In this document: piece by piece, positions 33,871-43,081 of the stretch | Layout of the letters: the number at the start of each line of letters is the position of its first letter | Position numbering within the stretch: position 1 is the first letter of the stretch | DNA from: JABMMZ01 sp040403495 | GTDB taxonomy: Bacteria > Bacteroidota > Bacteroidia > NS11-12g > UBA955 | Length of the DNA: 64,000 nt | Direction of reading: 5' to 3' | NCBI GenBank assembly: GCA_040403495.1 | Contig: JBBAKM010000009.1 | Location: 32,258 to 96,257, forward strand | Made by a program: the position numbers and the translations under genes | Notes under the pieces: generated by a model | Database searches by the model: none | What the model was told of the DNA's origin: nothing | The model's input: only the letters and a program-made list of their open reading frames with translations

Positions 33871-34824
33871 TTGAACACAATTCAAGAAAATACAATTTTG
33901 GTATCGGTTTTAATGCCTGTGTTTAATATGCAATCGTCAGTTAAGGAGTCTATAATGTCTATATTAAACCAAACGTATCAAAATTTTGAATTATTGATAG
34001 TAGATGATGGTTCAACAGATGCTACATGGAATGTGTTGGAAGAAATAAAAAATAATAAAATCAAACTATTTAGATTCGAAAATAATAAAGGCAGGCCATT
34101 TGCTAGAAACTTTCTTTTAGACAAAGCTCAAGGACAATATATTGCTTGGTTAGATGCAGATGATTTTGCTTTTTCAAGTCGATTGGAAAAACAAATTAAT
34201 TTTTTGAAAAACAATTCTTTTGTGAGTTGTGTGTCATCAAATGCATTAATCTTTAATAATGAAAGCAGTTTTGTTAAAACATTGGTTTCAAATTCAATAT
34301 TAATAAGAGCACAACTTCTGTTTAAATCACCTATTGTATTCAGTAGTATAATGCATAGAAAAATTGAAGGACTTTTTTTTGATGAGACTTTATCAAGATC
34401 TGAGGACACTAGTTTCTTATGGAAACTATCTAATTTTGGTAGTTATTCTAACATTAAACAGACTTTAGCTAAACATAATTTACCTCACAACCAAAGAGAG
34501 ATTTATGAAAACTCGTTAACTTATGTTAAACAATTTTTAAGCAATACCATTCAATTGCCAACAGATTTCCCTATTGATTACTTTATTGTTTTGCTAAGAG
34601 AACCTAAGGCGTTAACAGCCAAACAAATTTCAATTACTTTGTCGGCATTTAAAAAATTACTCCCTACTATAAAAAAACAATTTCCAGACTTAATTGCTGG
34701 GGTTAATGCTGTATTTGTTTACGAAGTAATGAAATGTTCTTATTTACACTCAATAAAAAACCTAAGATATTTAATATTTGCGAATCCTGTATGGGTTTAC
34801 CAACTTTATAAAAGTAAATATTAA
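33871..34824 (+). CDS. GT2 family glycosyltransferase
   Basis: 317 residues. 'VSVLMPVFNMQSSVKESI' near 11-28, 'LLIVDDGSTDATW' near 46-58 and 'WLDADDFAF' near 94-102 form the GT-A nucleotide and metal site. No transmembrane helices, so it is a cytoplasmic or peripheral enzyme. The start is TTG; an in-frame ATG exists only inside the first beta strand, too late. It lies 52 bases after the GT4 gene upstream. Confidence 0.86.
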   Translation: MNTIQENTILVSVLMPVFNMQSSVKESIMSILNQTYQNFELLIVDDGSTDATWNVLEEIKNNKIKLFRFENNKGRPFARNFLLDKAQGQYIAWLDADDFAFSSRLEKQINFLKNNSFVSCVSSNALIFNNESSFVKTLVSNSILIRAQLLFKSPIVFSSIMHRKIEGLFFDETLSRSEDTSFLWKLSNFGSYSNIKQTLAKHNLPHNQREIYENSLTYVKQFLSNTIQLPTDFPIDYFIVLLREPKALTAKQISITLSAFKKLLPTIKKQFPDLIAGVNAVFVYEVMKCSYLHSIKNLRYLIFANPVWVYQLYKSKY

Positions 34825-34841
34825 TAGTTCTCCTTCTTGAT

Positions 34842-35972
34842 ATGAAAATTCTCCTATTGACTGATGGTATTTTTCCTTTTGTAATGGGAGGGATGCAAAA
34901 ACATTCCTTCTATTTGGCCAAATATTTAGAAAATGAAGGTTTCGATGTTACTTTAGCACATTATGTATATGCGCCCAATCAATTGACAAGCACTGATGAA
35001 GTTCAGCAAAAAACGGGCTTAATAAAGACTCAAATTGATAATTTTAATTTCCCTTCTTCTTCCCCTTTTCCTGGACATTATCTTTATAATTCTTGGCGAT
35101 ACAGTCAGTTACTTTGGGACTATTATAAAGCAACTATTCAACAATACGACTTGGTATATGCACAAGGTTTTACGGCTTGGGCTTGGAATCAAAACAAAAT
35201 TAAAGCCCCTATTGTGGTTAATTTACACGGATTGGAAATGTTTCAAACACCCTATTCAAATCGCGATAAAATTGAAAAATTCTTATTGAAAATACCTGCT
35301 AAAAGTATCCTAAAAAATGCCAAGTTTGCCCAATCCTTGGGAGGACAACTAACTGCCATTATCCAACCATTTAACAAAGGTGTGTTTAACTGTGGAATAG
35401 GAATAGATGATGCTTGGTTTAATCACAATTTACAAGATAAAGAGGCAAACACGCCTACAAAATTTGTATTTGTGGGTCGATATGAATTCCGTAAAGGATT
35501 AGATGTTTTGGCAGAAGTCATTCAATCTATTAGTAATGAACATCAATTTACCATTGATTTTATAGGTCCTATTCCTGAAACACTTCAAATAAAAAATCCA
35601 AAAATTAAGAATTGGGGAAGTGTAAAAGAGGAAAGTAAAATACAAGCCATACTTGACAGCGCAGATGTGTTGTTGCTTCCCTCACGCGCTGAAGGAATGC
35701 CCACAGTAATTTTAGAGGCAATGGCAAGAGGATTGGCAGTGATTGCAACAGATGTGGGTGCTGTATCTGAATTGGTTAGTCATGAAAATGGCTGTATAAT
35801 ACAAGCAGGTCAAGTGAATGATTTAAAAATGGCTATGTTGTCTTATATCAATGGCAGTTCAGTGACTTTAATGTCCCAAAAAAGAGCATCTCAAACCAAG
35901 GTTAAGTCTTATCTTTGGAGCCAAATGATTCACCAATACATTCAACATTTTAATAAGTTTCTGACAGCTTGA
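34842..35972 (+). CDS. GT4 family glycosyltransferase
   Basis: 376 residues with every GT4 landmark: 'DGIFPFVMGGMQKHSFYLAK' at the N-terminus, 'FVGRYEFRKGLDVLAEV' near 206-222, and 'SRAEGMPTVILEAMARGLA' (E-x7-E) near 283-301, then 'ATDVGAVSELV'. Overlaps the polymerase gene downstream by four bases, which suggests co-translation. Donor sugar unknown. Confidence 0.92.
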   Translation: MKILLLTDGIFPFVMGGMQKHSFYLAKYLENEGFDVTLAHYVYAPNQLTSTDEVQQKTGLIKTQIDNFNFPSSSPFPGHYLYNSWRYSQLLWDYYKATIQQYDLVYAQGFTAWAWNQNKIKAPIVVNLHGLEMFQTPYSNRDKIEKFLLKIPAKSILKNAKFAQSLGGQLTAIIQPFNKGVFNCGIGIDDAWFNHNLQDKEANTPTKFVFVGRYEFRKGLDVLAEVIQSISNEHQFTIDFIGPIPETLQIKNPKIKNWGSVKEESKIQAILDSADVLLLPSRAEGMPTVILEAMARGLAVIATDVGAVSELVSHENGCIIQAGQVNDLKMAMLSYINGSSVTLMSQKRASQTKVKSYLWSQMIHQYIQHFNKFLTA

Positions 35973-37333
35973 TTAAAGAGCTTAAATATTACCTAAAACT
36001 TTGTTATCCTATATTAGCAAGACTATTGCTGTTAGTGCTTTCCTCGTTTGGTGGTTCTATAGTGGCAATGATTGCAGCATTATTGGTCATTTTAAATGAT
36101 ATAAGTAAAGATAATTACAGATACGTATTTATTATTTTTACCAGTTTATTGTTATTCTCTGACAGTAATTCAAGTTTGTTTTATCAGTCAGGTAAAAATG
36201 GAAAAGACTTAGCCATTGTGGCTATTGCCATCATGTTGTTTGTGAAAAACAAAACAAATTTTCAATACACCTATCTTCGATATTTTGGGTACTACTTAGG
36301 AATCGCTTTATTGGGATTATTGGTCGCTAATTTTTCTTTTTTAGGATTGCAAAAGCTCTTTTCTTTTGGATTAGTTATTTGGATAATTCCAGTTTTATTA
36401 TTCCTGATTTTTGAAAAGGGAGAAGGCTTATTATTCCTTCAACAACTAATTATTACTACTACTTTTCTGTATTTTATAAGCATTGTATTGTCTAGAGTAA
36501 ATCCTGCTAGTTTTGCCCAGTTTGGTCGTTTCAATGGCATACACCGTAATCCGAATGGGGTAGGAATTTTTGCTACTTTGTTTGTGATGAACTTGTATTT
36601 AATTAAAGAAAAGATTCCTCAAATATTCAGCAAACGTGTTTTTTGGGCAATATTGTCTGTTTTTCTGCTGTCTATTGTTTTAGCTAGTTCTCGAAATTCA
36701 ATTTTTGCATTAACCATCTTCTTTGTGTTCAGCCTTTTCAGGGTGCGTTTTTTTGCAGGCTTGGTTTTAATTATTGGTATTGCTCTTGGATATAACTATT
36801 TAATGCTAATATTTGAGCAATTGGTAATGGCTGCCGACCTCGAAAAGGAACTGCGCTTGGATACCTTTTCTTATGCTTCAGGAAGGATTTATATATGGAA
36901 AGCTTGTTGGATGGAAATCCAAAATAATTTTTGGTTGGGTCATGGGTTTTCTTTTGAAGAATATTCAGGTTGGGACAAAGCCTATTATAAAATATTACCC
37001 ATGTTGATTCACAATTATGGTAATATCCATAATTCATATTTAACCATTTGGCTCAATACAGGCTTACTTGGATTATTGGCTTATTTGATTGGTTTAATTA
37101 CCTACGTTGTGAAACACCAATTCAACAGCCGTCGATTAGTCCCTTTTGTTTTTGCTACTATTTTTATGGCATTCTTCGAAAGTTTTATGGTGGCTTCGCT
37201 CAATCCCTACACGTGGCAATTATGGTTTGCTTTCTTTATTGCCTCTATTCAATTGAACCAAACGCCAAGTTCTGAAATTCAAGAACAAGAAAAGGAAACT
37301 ACCATGGATGAAATAGTTCCCTCCGTGTATTAA
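35969..37333 (+). CDS. O-antigen polymerase/ligase-type membrane protein 1
   Basis: 454 residues with about ten to twelve hydrophobic segments. Between the last ones is a long periplasmic loop, with 'NNFWLGHGFSFEEY' near 312-325 and 'HNSYLTIWLNTGLLGLLAYL' near 355-374, as in the Wzy_C (PF04932) family of polymerases and ligases. A charged tail of ~35 residues ends the protein. Start is TTG overlapping the previous TGA. The 3' end overlaps the convergent gene 37220-38455 by 114 bases. Polymerase and ligase functions cannot be separated by sequence. Confidence 0.83.
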   Translation: MIKELKYYLKLCYPILARLLLLVLSSFGGSIVAMIAALLVILNDISKDNYRYVFIIFTSLLLFSDSNSSLFYQSGKNGKDLAIVAIAIMLFVKNKTNFQYTYLRYFGYYLGIALLGLLVANFSFLGLQKLFSFGLVIWIIPVLLFLIFEKGEGLLFLQQLIITTTFLYFISIVLSRVNPASFAQFGRFNGIHRNPNGVGIFATLFVMNLYLIKEKIPQIFSKRVFWAILSVFLLSIVLASSRNSIFALTIFFVFSLFRVRFFAGLVLIIGIALGYNYLMLIFEQLVMAADLEKELRLDTFSYASGRIYIWKACWMEIQNNFWLGHGFSFEEYSGWDKAYYKILPMLIHNYGNIHNSYLTIWLNTGLLGLLAYLIGLITYVVKHQFNSRRLVPFVFATIFMAFFESFMVASLNPYTWQLWFAFFIASIQLNQTPSSEIQEQEKETTMDEIVPSVY

Positions 37334-38455
37334 ATGGATAATCCAATAGGAACCTGCAGCTTCACTGTTAGCCCCTTTCTTGATGTACAGCAATTGTACT
37401 AACAACAAAACAATCAAGCCACCCCCTAATAAGCCCATTTCAGATACCCAACGAATTAATCCTGAGGCTGCATCTGCAGCATTCAAATGAACATCAAATG
37501 GTTGTGACCTCTTTTTTAAAGGCTCTATAACCACTTTATTATATGCGTTTTGATGACTCCCCAAACCACCACCGGTTATGGGGTTTTTTTTGGTCTGTTC
37601 CCAAGCCGTAATTGTATGCAGATAAATGGATCGTGATGAAGAATTTGTTTTTATAAGTTGCTGATAACTTGGTAAATGCGGAAATGATTTAAAAATTTCA
37701 ACAGTATCGGATATGCGTTTTTGTGTGCCATGATAACTACCAATTAACAAACTCATTAGTGTAACAATAATCATTAATAAAGCTTTGTAAACTAAACTTG
37801 ACTTTTTGAACATAACTAAAATACCATAAACCAATAGTCCTATCCAAGCAGCCCCACTAAAGGTCATGAATAAGCCATTTAAAAGAAAAAAGACGGTTAT
37901 TTTTTGATAGTTGTTCAGGGCTGACCACTGATGTAAATACCATACCAATGCAGGGGCAAGTAACATCGCCAAGTAAAACGGTTCTTCAGTAAAACTATAA
38001 CACCTGTATAATCCCATAAAAGCACCTTTCATTGGCGTAATATGCAGGTTGTTAATGTGCAACAGTTGTTCGGGAATACACAATACAGCTGCAACGACTG
38101 CAATGCCCAAATAAGCCCTTAAGATGGGTTTAAAATCATGCTGATACTCGTACATGGTCAACCACCATGCTAGACCACAGAAAATAAAGCCAATGGCTTG
38201 TTTGCTTAAATCAAAAATAGGGTATTTAAACAGAAAGAAATTGAGGACACTTAACAAAATAATTGCACCTAACGAAATAGAAAAAACATTAAAGATAATT
38301 TTCTTGAATCCTACTATATAAAAACCACGCAACCAAACTATTAGATAAACAACATAAAACCAATAAAAATCAAATAACCCAAACGCATTTTTGATGGATG
38401 CTGTAAAAAACACTGAAATCAACATACACCACATCAATAAGGTTTTGAAATTCAT
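37220..38455 (-). CDS. O-antigen polymerase/ligase-type membrane protein 2
   Basis: 411 residues, the only minus-strand gene inside the polysaccharide locus. Roughly ten transmembrane segments, a periplasmic loop with 'NPITGGGLGSHQNAYNKVV' near 290-308, and 'SGLIRWVSEMGLLGGGLIV' before the last helices, the Wzy_C layout. It is read toward the polymerase-type gene 35969-37333 and shares 114 bases of 3' end with it. One of the two may be the repeat-unit polymerase and the other the ligase, or one may be the relic of a replaced locus. Confidence 0.83.
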   Translation of the reverse strand: MNFKTLLMWCMLISVFFTASIKNAFGLFDFYWFYVVYLIVWLRGFYIVGFKKIIFNVFSISLGAIILLSVLNFFLFKYPIFDLSKQAIGFIFCGLAWWLTMYEYQHDFKPILRAYLGIAVVAAVLCIPEQLLHINNLHITPMKGAFMGLYRCYSFTEEPFYLAMLLAPALVWYLHQWSALNNYQKITVFFLLNGLFMTFSGAAWIGLLVYGILVMFKKSSLVYKALLMIIVTLMSLLIGSYHGTQKRISDTVEIFKSFPHLPSYQQLIKTNSSSRSIYLHTITAWEQTKKNPITGGGLGSHQNAYNKVVIEPLKKRSQPFDVHLNAADAASGLIRWVSEMGLLGGGLIVLLLVQLLYIKKGANSEAAGSYWIIHLIHGGNYFIHGSFLFLFLNFRTWRLVQLNRGNKESKP

Positions 38456-38474
38456 TTATTATAGTTAATCTTTG
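38444..38474 (+). promoter_or_regulatory. Bacteroidota-type promoter before the glycosyltransferase at 38489
   Basis: A TTTG at 38444-38447 and AATCTTTG at 38467-38474 are 19 bases apart, matching the phylum's -33 TTTG and -7 TAnnTTTG boxes with one mismatch. It lies in the divergent gap between the minus-strand polymerase and the plus-strand GT4 gene. Confidence 0.45.
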
Positions 38475-38488
38475 CAAATGTAAATATT

Positions 38489-39556
38489 TTGCGCGTATTA
38501 ATATTATATACTGAGTTAGCAGCATACACAATTGCAAGTTTAAAGCAGTTTTTGCACGATTATCCTGATTCGGAATTACTTATTATTCACTATCCAATTA
38601 ACCCTGAAGCTCCTTTTGTTTTTAATGAACTTCCAAGGTCTGAATGGTTTACTTACGATTCTCAAAAGCATACTGAAATTAGTCAATTAGTCAAAGATTT
38701 TAATCCTAATGTTTTGTTGTGTTCTGGTTGGATTAATAAATTTTATATTGAACTAACAAAGTCATTGACGCAAGTCAAACACAAAGTGCTCATGTTAGAT
38801 ACCCCTTGGCAAGGGTCGTGGAAACAAAAAATTTGGTCATTGATTGCCAAAAGAACAATGCTTAAATCTTTTAATTATGCATTTGTGGCGGGTGATTCTC
38901 AAGCACTTTACGCAAAGAAACTTGGGTTTCATTCTAAGTGTATTTATAAAGGATTGTATGTGGCCGATGTTGATTTATACCAAACAATTGGTGAGCAAAA
39001 ACTTGCAAGTAAAGACAGCGTTTATCCCAAAACTTTAATCAGTGTGGCGCGCTATATTCCACAGAAAAATCTAAATACTTTGTGGCAAGCATTTATCAAT
39101 GCCAATGCGAAACAAACCAATAAATGGGAACTTCATTGCTATGGACTAGGTCATTTATTTGAGGAGCGTATGGAACATGAATCTATTTTTCATCACGGTT
39201 TTGTTCAACCATCAAATATGAAAGAGGAGATTATGAAAGCAGGTGTTTTTGTATTGCCTAGTGTTTACGAACCTTGGGGTGTAGTAGTTCACGAAATGAG
39301 TTTGTCTGCTTTGCCTCTTATTTTAAGCAATAAAGTAGGTGCAGCCTCATTGTTTCTCGATTTGAGTAATGGCTATTCTTTTAGTCCTTTGAATCAAGCG
39401 GAATTGCAAAGTGCATTGGAACAAATAATGAATAAAAGTGAGGATGAATTATGGCAAATGGCAGAAAATAGTTACCTAAATGGTTTGAAATTAACACAAC
39501 AAATGTGGTCAAAATCTATCCATCAAATTTATAACAGTACGGCATGTGTGGAATAA
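38489..39556 (+). CDS. GT4 family glycosyltransferase
   Basis: 355 residues from a TTG start. 'SVARYIPQKNLNTLWQAF' near 180-197 and 'SVYEPWGVVVHEMSLSALP' (E-x7-E) near 253-271 identify the GT4 family; the N-terminal domain is divergent. The last 13 bases overlap the start of AsnB 3, so the two are coupled. Confidence 0.87.
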   Translation: MRVLILYTELAAYTIASLKQFLHDYPDSELLIIHYPINPEAPFVFNELPRSEWFTYDSQKHTEISQLVKDFNPNVLLCSGWINKFYIELTKSLTQVKHKVLMLDTPWQGSWKQKIWSLIAKRTMLKSFNYAFVAGDSQALYAKKLGFHSKCIYKGLYVADVDLYQTIGEQKLASKDSVYPKTLISVARYIPQKNLNTLWQAFINANAKQTNKWELHCYGLGHLFEERMEHESIFHHGFVQPSNMKEEIMKAGVFVLPSVYEPWGVVVHEMSLSALPLILSNKVGAASLFLDLSNGYSFSPLNQAELQSALEQIMNKSEDELWQMAENSYLNGLKLTQQMWSKSIHQIYNSTACVE

Positions 39557-41370
39557 GCGGAATTATTAATTTTAAAGAGCAGTCACAAGCCGCTATTGAC
39601 ATCAAAAAAATGGTTTCAGCGATGAAACACCGTGGTCCCGATGACGATGGAATATGGTTAAATGACAAAGTTGCATTGGCGCAAACCCGCCTTTCTATTA
39701 TAGATTTGTCTTCTCTTGGTCACCAACCCATGTGGTCGAACAATCAACAAGTTGTAATGGTGTTTAATGGTGAAATTTATAATTTCAAAACCCTTAAAGC
39801 AAGCTTAACAGACTACGATTTCAAAACACAAACCGACTCGGAAGTAATTTTAGCAGCTTACCTAAAGTGGGGTATTTCCTTTGTTGAACACTTAGACGGC
39901 ATGTATGCTATTGCTTTGTATGATTGTGTGGCAGATAAAGTGTTTTTAATAAGAGATAGATTAGGCGTTAAGCCAATGTACTATTATGTTAATGAGCATC
40001 ACCAACTTAGTTTTGCGTCTGAAATCAGGACCATAATGAAGGGGCAAAATACTGCTTTTCAGATCAATGAAAATGCCTTGGGTGATTTTTTGACTTTCCA
40101 TACCGTAACATCGCATGAAACATTAGTAAATGGTATAAAATCATTACAAGCAGGCACTTATCTTGAAATACAAGGTGACAAAATCACTCAACATACTTAT
40201 TGGTCAATAGACAAATTCAATAAAAACACAGATACTTACAAAGAAGCAGTTGAAAGGGTTAAGGACTTGTTTTTTAAGTCAGTTGACAAGCGATTGATGG
40301 CCGATGTGCCTTTAGGTGCTTTTCTGTCAGGTGGTATAGACAGCAGTGCTATTGTAGCTGCTATGCATGAATGTGGAAATAAGCCAAATACTTTCAATAT
40401 CAGTTTTGCAGATGAAGCTTTTTCTGAAGCACCTTTTGCCAAAAAAATAGCAGATTTATACCAAACCAAACATACTGAAATAAAATTGTTGCCTGAAGAT
40501 TTCTTGAAAGTTTTACCTGAGGCTGTTAAGGCATTGGATCACCCTAGTATAGACGGACTCAATGCTTATGTGGTCTCTATGGCAACCAAAAACGCAGGCA
40601 TAACAGTGGCACTTTCTGGAGTGGGTGGTGATGAATGGTTTGCAGGATATCCAGTGTTTCACTCCATTTATCACGATAAATATGTTTGGATTAAACGAAT
40701 ACCTAAGTTTTTGAGAGTTTTAATGGTCAATGCCATCAATCTCATTAAAAAAGACGTTTCCTTGGAACGTAAAATTGAATGGTTGAAGTCGGACATGAGT
40801 CCTATTGATTTGTATAAAGCGACCAAACAATTGTTTTCTCAAAGACAACTTAAACAATTGCTCAATAAGCCAATGAGTGCAGATGATAATGGATCGCCAA
40901 TTCATTCACTTTCGGATGTTTCTATCCTTGAGTGGAATAAATATTTAATGCCAGTTTTGTTGAGAGATACTGATCAAATGGGAATGGCACACGCTCTCGA
41001 AATAAGAGAGCCTTTTATGGATTACCAATTGATTGAATATGTCTTGAGTTTACCCGATCAGTATAAAATAGGAGCAAAACCAAAGCAATTGTTAGTAGAT
41101 GCAATGGGAGATTTACTCCCCGATGAAATCGTTTCAAGAAAAAAAATGGGATTTGTATTGCCCTACGAGAAATGGATGAAAACTGAACTTAAACCCTTTG
41201 TATTGGAAGGAATTGATAAACTTAAAAAACAAAATATTTTAAACAATACATCTGTAGATTTTTACGTAAATTCTTATTTTCAAAACAAGCACAATGTAAG
41301 ATGGAATATGATTTGGTCTTTAACTATTTTAGGACATTGGTTGCACAATAACGACATACATCATGACTGA
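39544..41370 (+). CDS. asnB: Glutamine-hydrolysing asparagine synthase-like amidotransferase 3
   Basis: 608 residues starting MCGISG (Cys2 nucleophile fixes the start). 'HRGPDDDG' at 29-36, 'FNGEIYNF' near 74-81, PP-loop SGGIDS at 262-267, 'SGVGGDEWFAGY' near 359-370, 'EIREPFMDYQLIEY' near 485. It lies between two glycosyltransferases and is nearer to the classical AsnB form than copy 2. Amidation of an acidic sugar in the repeat unit is likely. The gene after it starts eight bases before its stop. Confidence 0.92.
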   Translation: MCGISGIINFKEQSQAAIDIKKMVSAMKHRGPDDDGIWLNDKVALAQTRLSIIDLSSLGHQPMWSNNQQVVMVFNGEIYNFKTLKASLTDYDFKTQTDSEVILAAYLKWGISFVEHLDGMYAIALYDCVADKVFLIRDRLGVKPMYYYVNEHHQLSFASEIRTIMKGQNTAFQINENALGDFLTFHTVTSHETLVNGIKSLQAGTYLEIQGDKITQHTYWSIDKFNKNTDTYKEAVERVKDLFFKSVDKRLMADVPLGAFLSGGIDSSAIVAAMHECGNKPNTFNISFADEAFSEAPFAKKIADLYQTKHTEIKLLPEDFLKVLPEAVKALDHPSIDGLNAYVVSMATKNAGITVALSGVGGDEWFAGYPVFHSIYHDKYVWIKRIPKFLRVLMVNAINLIKKDVSLERKIEWLKSDMSPIDLYKATKQLFSQRQLKQLLNKPMSADDNGSPIHSLSDVSILEWNKYLMPVLLRDTDQMGMAHALEIREPFMDYQLIEYVLSLPDQYKIGAKPKQLLVDAMGDLLPDEIVSRKKMGFVLPYEKWMKTELKPFVLEGIDKLKKQNILNNTSVDFYVNSYFQNKHNVRWNMIWSLTILGHWLHNNDIHHD

Positions 41371-42508
41371 TAAACCACATTTACTGATATTTACTGACTG
41401 GTATGTGCCGGGATACAAAGCGGGAGGTCCCATTCAATCCGTGTATCAGTTGGCTCAACTTTTAAACAGTCAATTCCATATTAAAATAGTAACCCGAAAT
41501 ACTGATTATAATTCATCTACCCCTTATGAAAATTTAGAAAGTAATGTTTGGACAAAGGTTCAGGAAGGGGTTGAAGTGTTGTATTTAAGTAAGGAACAAA
41601 TTACTTACAAAAAAATTAAAGAATTAGTGAAGGTTAATAAATCAAATAGATTATTAATTAATGGATTATTTTCAATTTATTTCAGTTTTCTACCTGCTTT
41701 TTTTGCCATGATTTTTGGTGTTTCCAAAAGCTATGTTGCGGTTAGAGGAATGTTACATGCCTCTGCTTTGTCTGTAAAGCCTATTAAAAAACAGTTGTTT
41801 TTAGCATTTGTAAGAGGATTAGGTTTGTATAAAAGTAAAACAATGTTGGCAAGTTCGGAAGAAGAAGTTTCTTTAATAAAAAGGGTTTTAGGTCCCCAAA
41901 CTAGTGTAAGATTATTGCCCAATTTACCGATTACACCTTCTGTTTTTACGCCTAAAGTATTTAAAAAGAATGAAGACACACTTAGATTATTGTTTTTAGG
42001 GAGAATATCACCCGAAAAAAATCCTATCACTCTAGTAAAGGCATTGCAGTCAGTTTCTTTTACAGTGAACGTTACCTTTTGTGGGGCATTTAATGAAAAA
42101 CAATATGCCGATTTATTTGAAAAGGAATGTAAATTACTTCCTAACTGTGTTCAAATGACTCACGTTCAACACTGCCCGCACCATGAAATAGAAGCATTGT
42201 TCTTAAATCACGATATTTTGGTTTTGCCAAGTTTAGGAGAAAACTTTGGTCATGCCATTTTTGAAAGTTTTGCTTATTCAACGCCTGTTATAATCGGAAA
42301 TAATACGCCTTGGAAAGGCATTAAATCTGAAAAAGCCGGAGTGGAAATTGAACCAACAAATAGTCTGTCTTTGCTAGAAGAATTGCAGTTTTTTAATCAA
42401 TTAAGTCAAGCAGAATATACAGAGTGGCAACAAGGCGCCTACAATAAAGCAACCCAATATTTCGAAATAAATAATTTTAAAGAAACATACACACAAGTAT
42501 TTTCTTAA
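41363..42508 (+). CDS. GT4 family glycosyltransferase
   Basis: 381 residues. 'FTDWYVPGYKAGGPIQSVYQ' is a donor-site opening seen in WbpH/WcaL-like transferases, 'FLGRISPEKNPITLVKAL' lies near 212-229, and 'PSLGENFGHAIFESFAYSTP' (E-x7-E) near 288-307. It overlaps the AsnB 3 stop by eight bases. Cytoplasmic repeat-unit assembly is the likely role. Confidence 0.9.
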   Translation: MTDKPHLLIFTDWYVPGYKAGGPIQSVYQLAQLLNSQFHIKIVTRNTDYNSSTPYENLESNVWTKVQEGVEVLYLSKEQITYKKIKELVKVNKSNRLLINGLFSIYFSFLPAFFAMIFGVSKSYVAVRGMLHASALSVKPIKKQLFLAFVRGLGLYKSKTMLASSEEEVSLIKRVLGPQTSVRLLPNLPITPSVFTPKVFKKNEDTLRLLFLGRISPEKNPITLVKALQSVSFTVNVTFCGAFNEKQYADLFEKECKLLPNCVQMTHVQHCPHHEIEALFLNHDILVLPSLGENFGHAIFESFAYSTPVIIGNNTPWKGIKSEKAGVEIEPTNSLSLLEELQFFNQLSQAEYTEWQQGAYNKATQYFEINNFKETYTQVFS

Positions 42509-42509
42509 T

Positions 42510-42517
42510 TACATTTG
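42510..42517 (+). promoter_or_regulatory. TACATTTG box upstream of the WcaF-like gene
   Basis: Exact match to the Bacteroidota -7 consensus TAnnTTTG, 11 bases before the ATG at 42529. No clear TTTG box lies about 20 bases upstream, so this may be a weak or chance site. Confidence 0.35.
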
Positions 42518-42528
42518 CAATACTAACA

Positions 42529-43080
42529 ATGTCTAAAACAACGCAATTAGATACTTTCAATAATAGTCATTTTAAAACAGGTGCTCCGGTTTTAAAAAGA
42601 GTTTTTTGGTACGTTGTAAATACTCTTTTTTTCAAATCTTTTATCCATTCCTACGCGCTTAAGTCGTTCTTTTTAAGACTTTTTGGTGCTAAAGTAGGAA
42701 AAGGAGTTCTTATTAAACCTCACGTTAATATTAAGTATCCTTGGAAATTAGAAATAGGCAATCACGTGTGGATAGGTGAGGAGGTTTGGATAGACAATTT
42801 AGACTATGTAAAAATTGGTGATAACGTATGCATTTCTCAAGGAGCCTTATTGCTTTGTGGTAATCATTCTTTCACTTCGACCCAATTCGATTTAATGACT
42901 GGTCCCATTGTTCTCGAAGAAGGCGTGTGGATTGGTGCAAAAAGTTTGGTTGGTCCCAATGTTACCTGTGGTTCACACAGTGTTCTGAGTGTCATGAGCG
43001 TTGCTTCTAAAAATTTAGAGCCGTATAAAATCTACAGAGGAAATCCAGCGCAAGTAGTTAAAGATAGAATAATAAAATAG
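42529..43080 (+). CDS. wcaF: WcaF-like acetyltransferase
   Basis: 183 residues. 'GAKVGKGVLIKPHVNIKYPW' near 54-73, 'IGNHVWIGEEVWIDNLD' near 77-93, 'LLCGNHSFTSTQFDLMTGP' near 106-124 and the final 'YRGNPAQVV' are the signature of colanic-acid WcaF-type O-acetyltransferases (left-handed beta helix). It probably O-acetylates a sugar of the repeat unit with acetyl-CoA. 20 bases follow the previous stop, and one base precedes the next start. Confidence 0.88.
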   Translation: MSKTTQLDTFNNSHFKTGAPVLKRVFWYVVNTLFFKSFIHSYALKSFFLRLFGAKVGKGVLIKPHVNIKYPWKLEIGNHVWIGEEVWIDNLDYVKIGDNVCISQGALLLCGNHSFTSTQFDLMTGPIVLEEGVWIGAKSLVGPNVTCGSHSVLSVMSVASKNLEPYKIYRGNPAQVVKDRIIK

Positions 43081-43081
43081 T

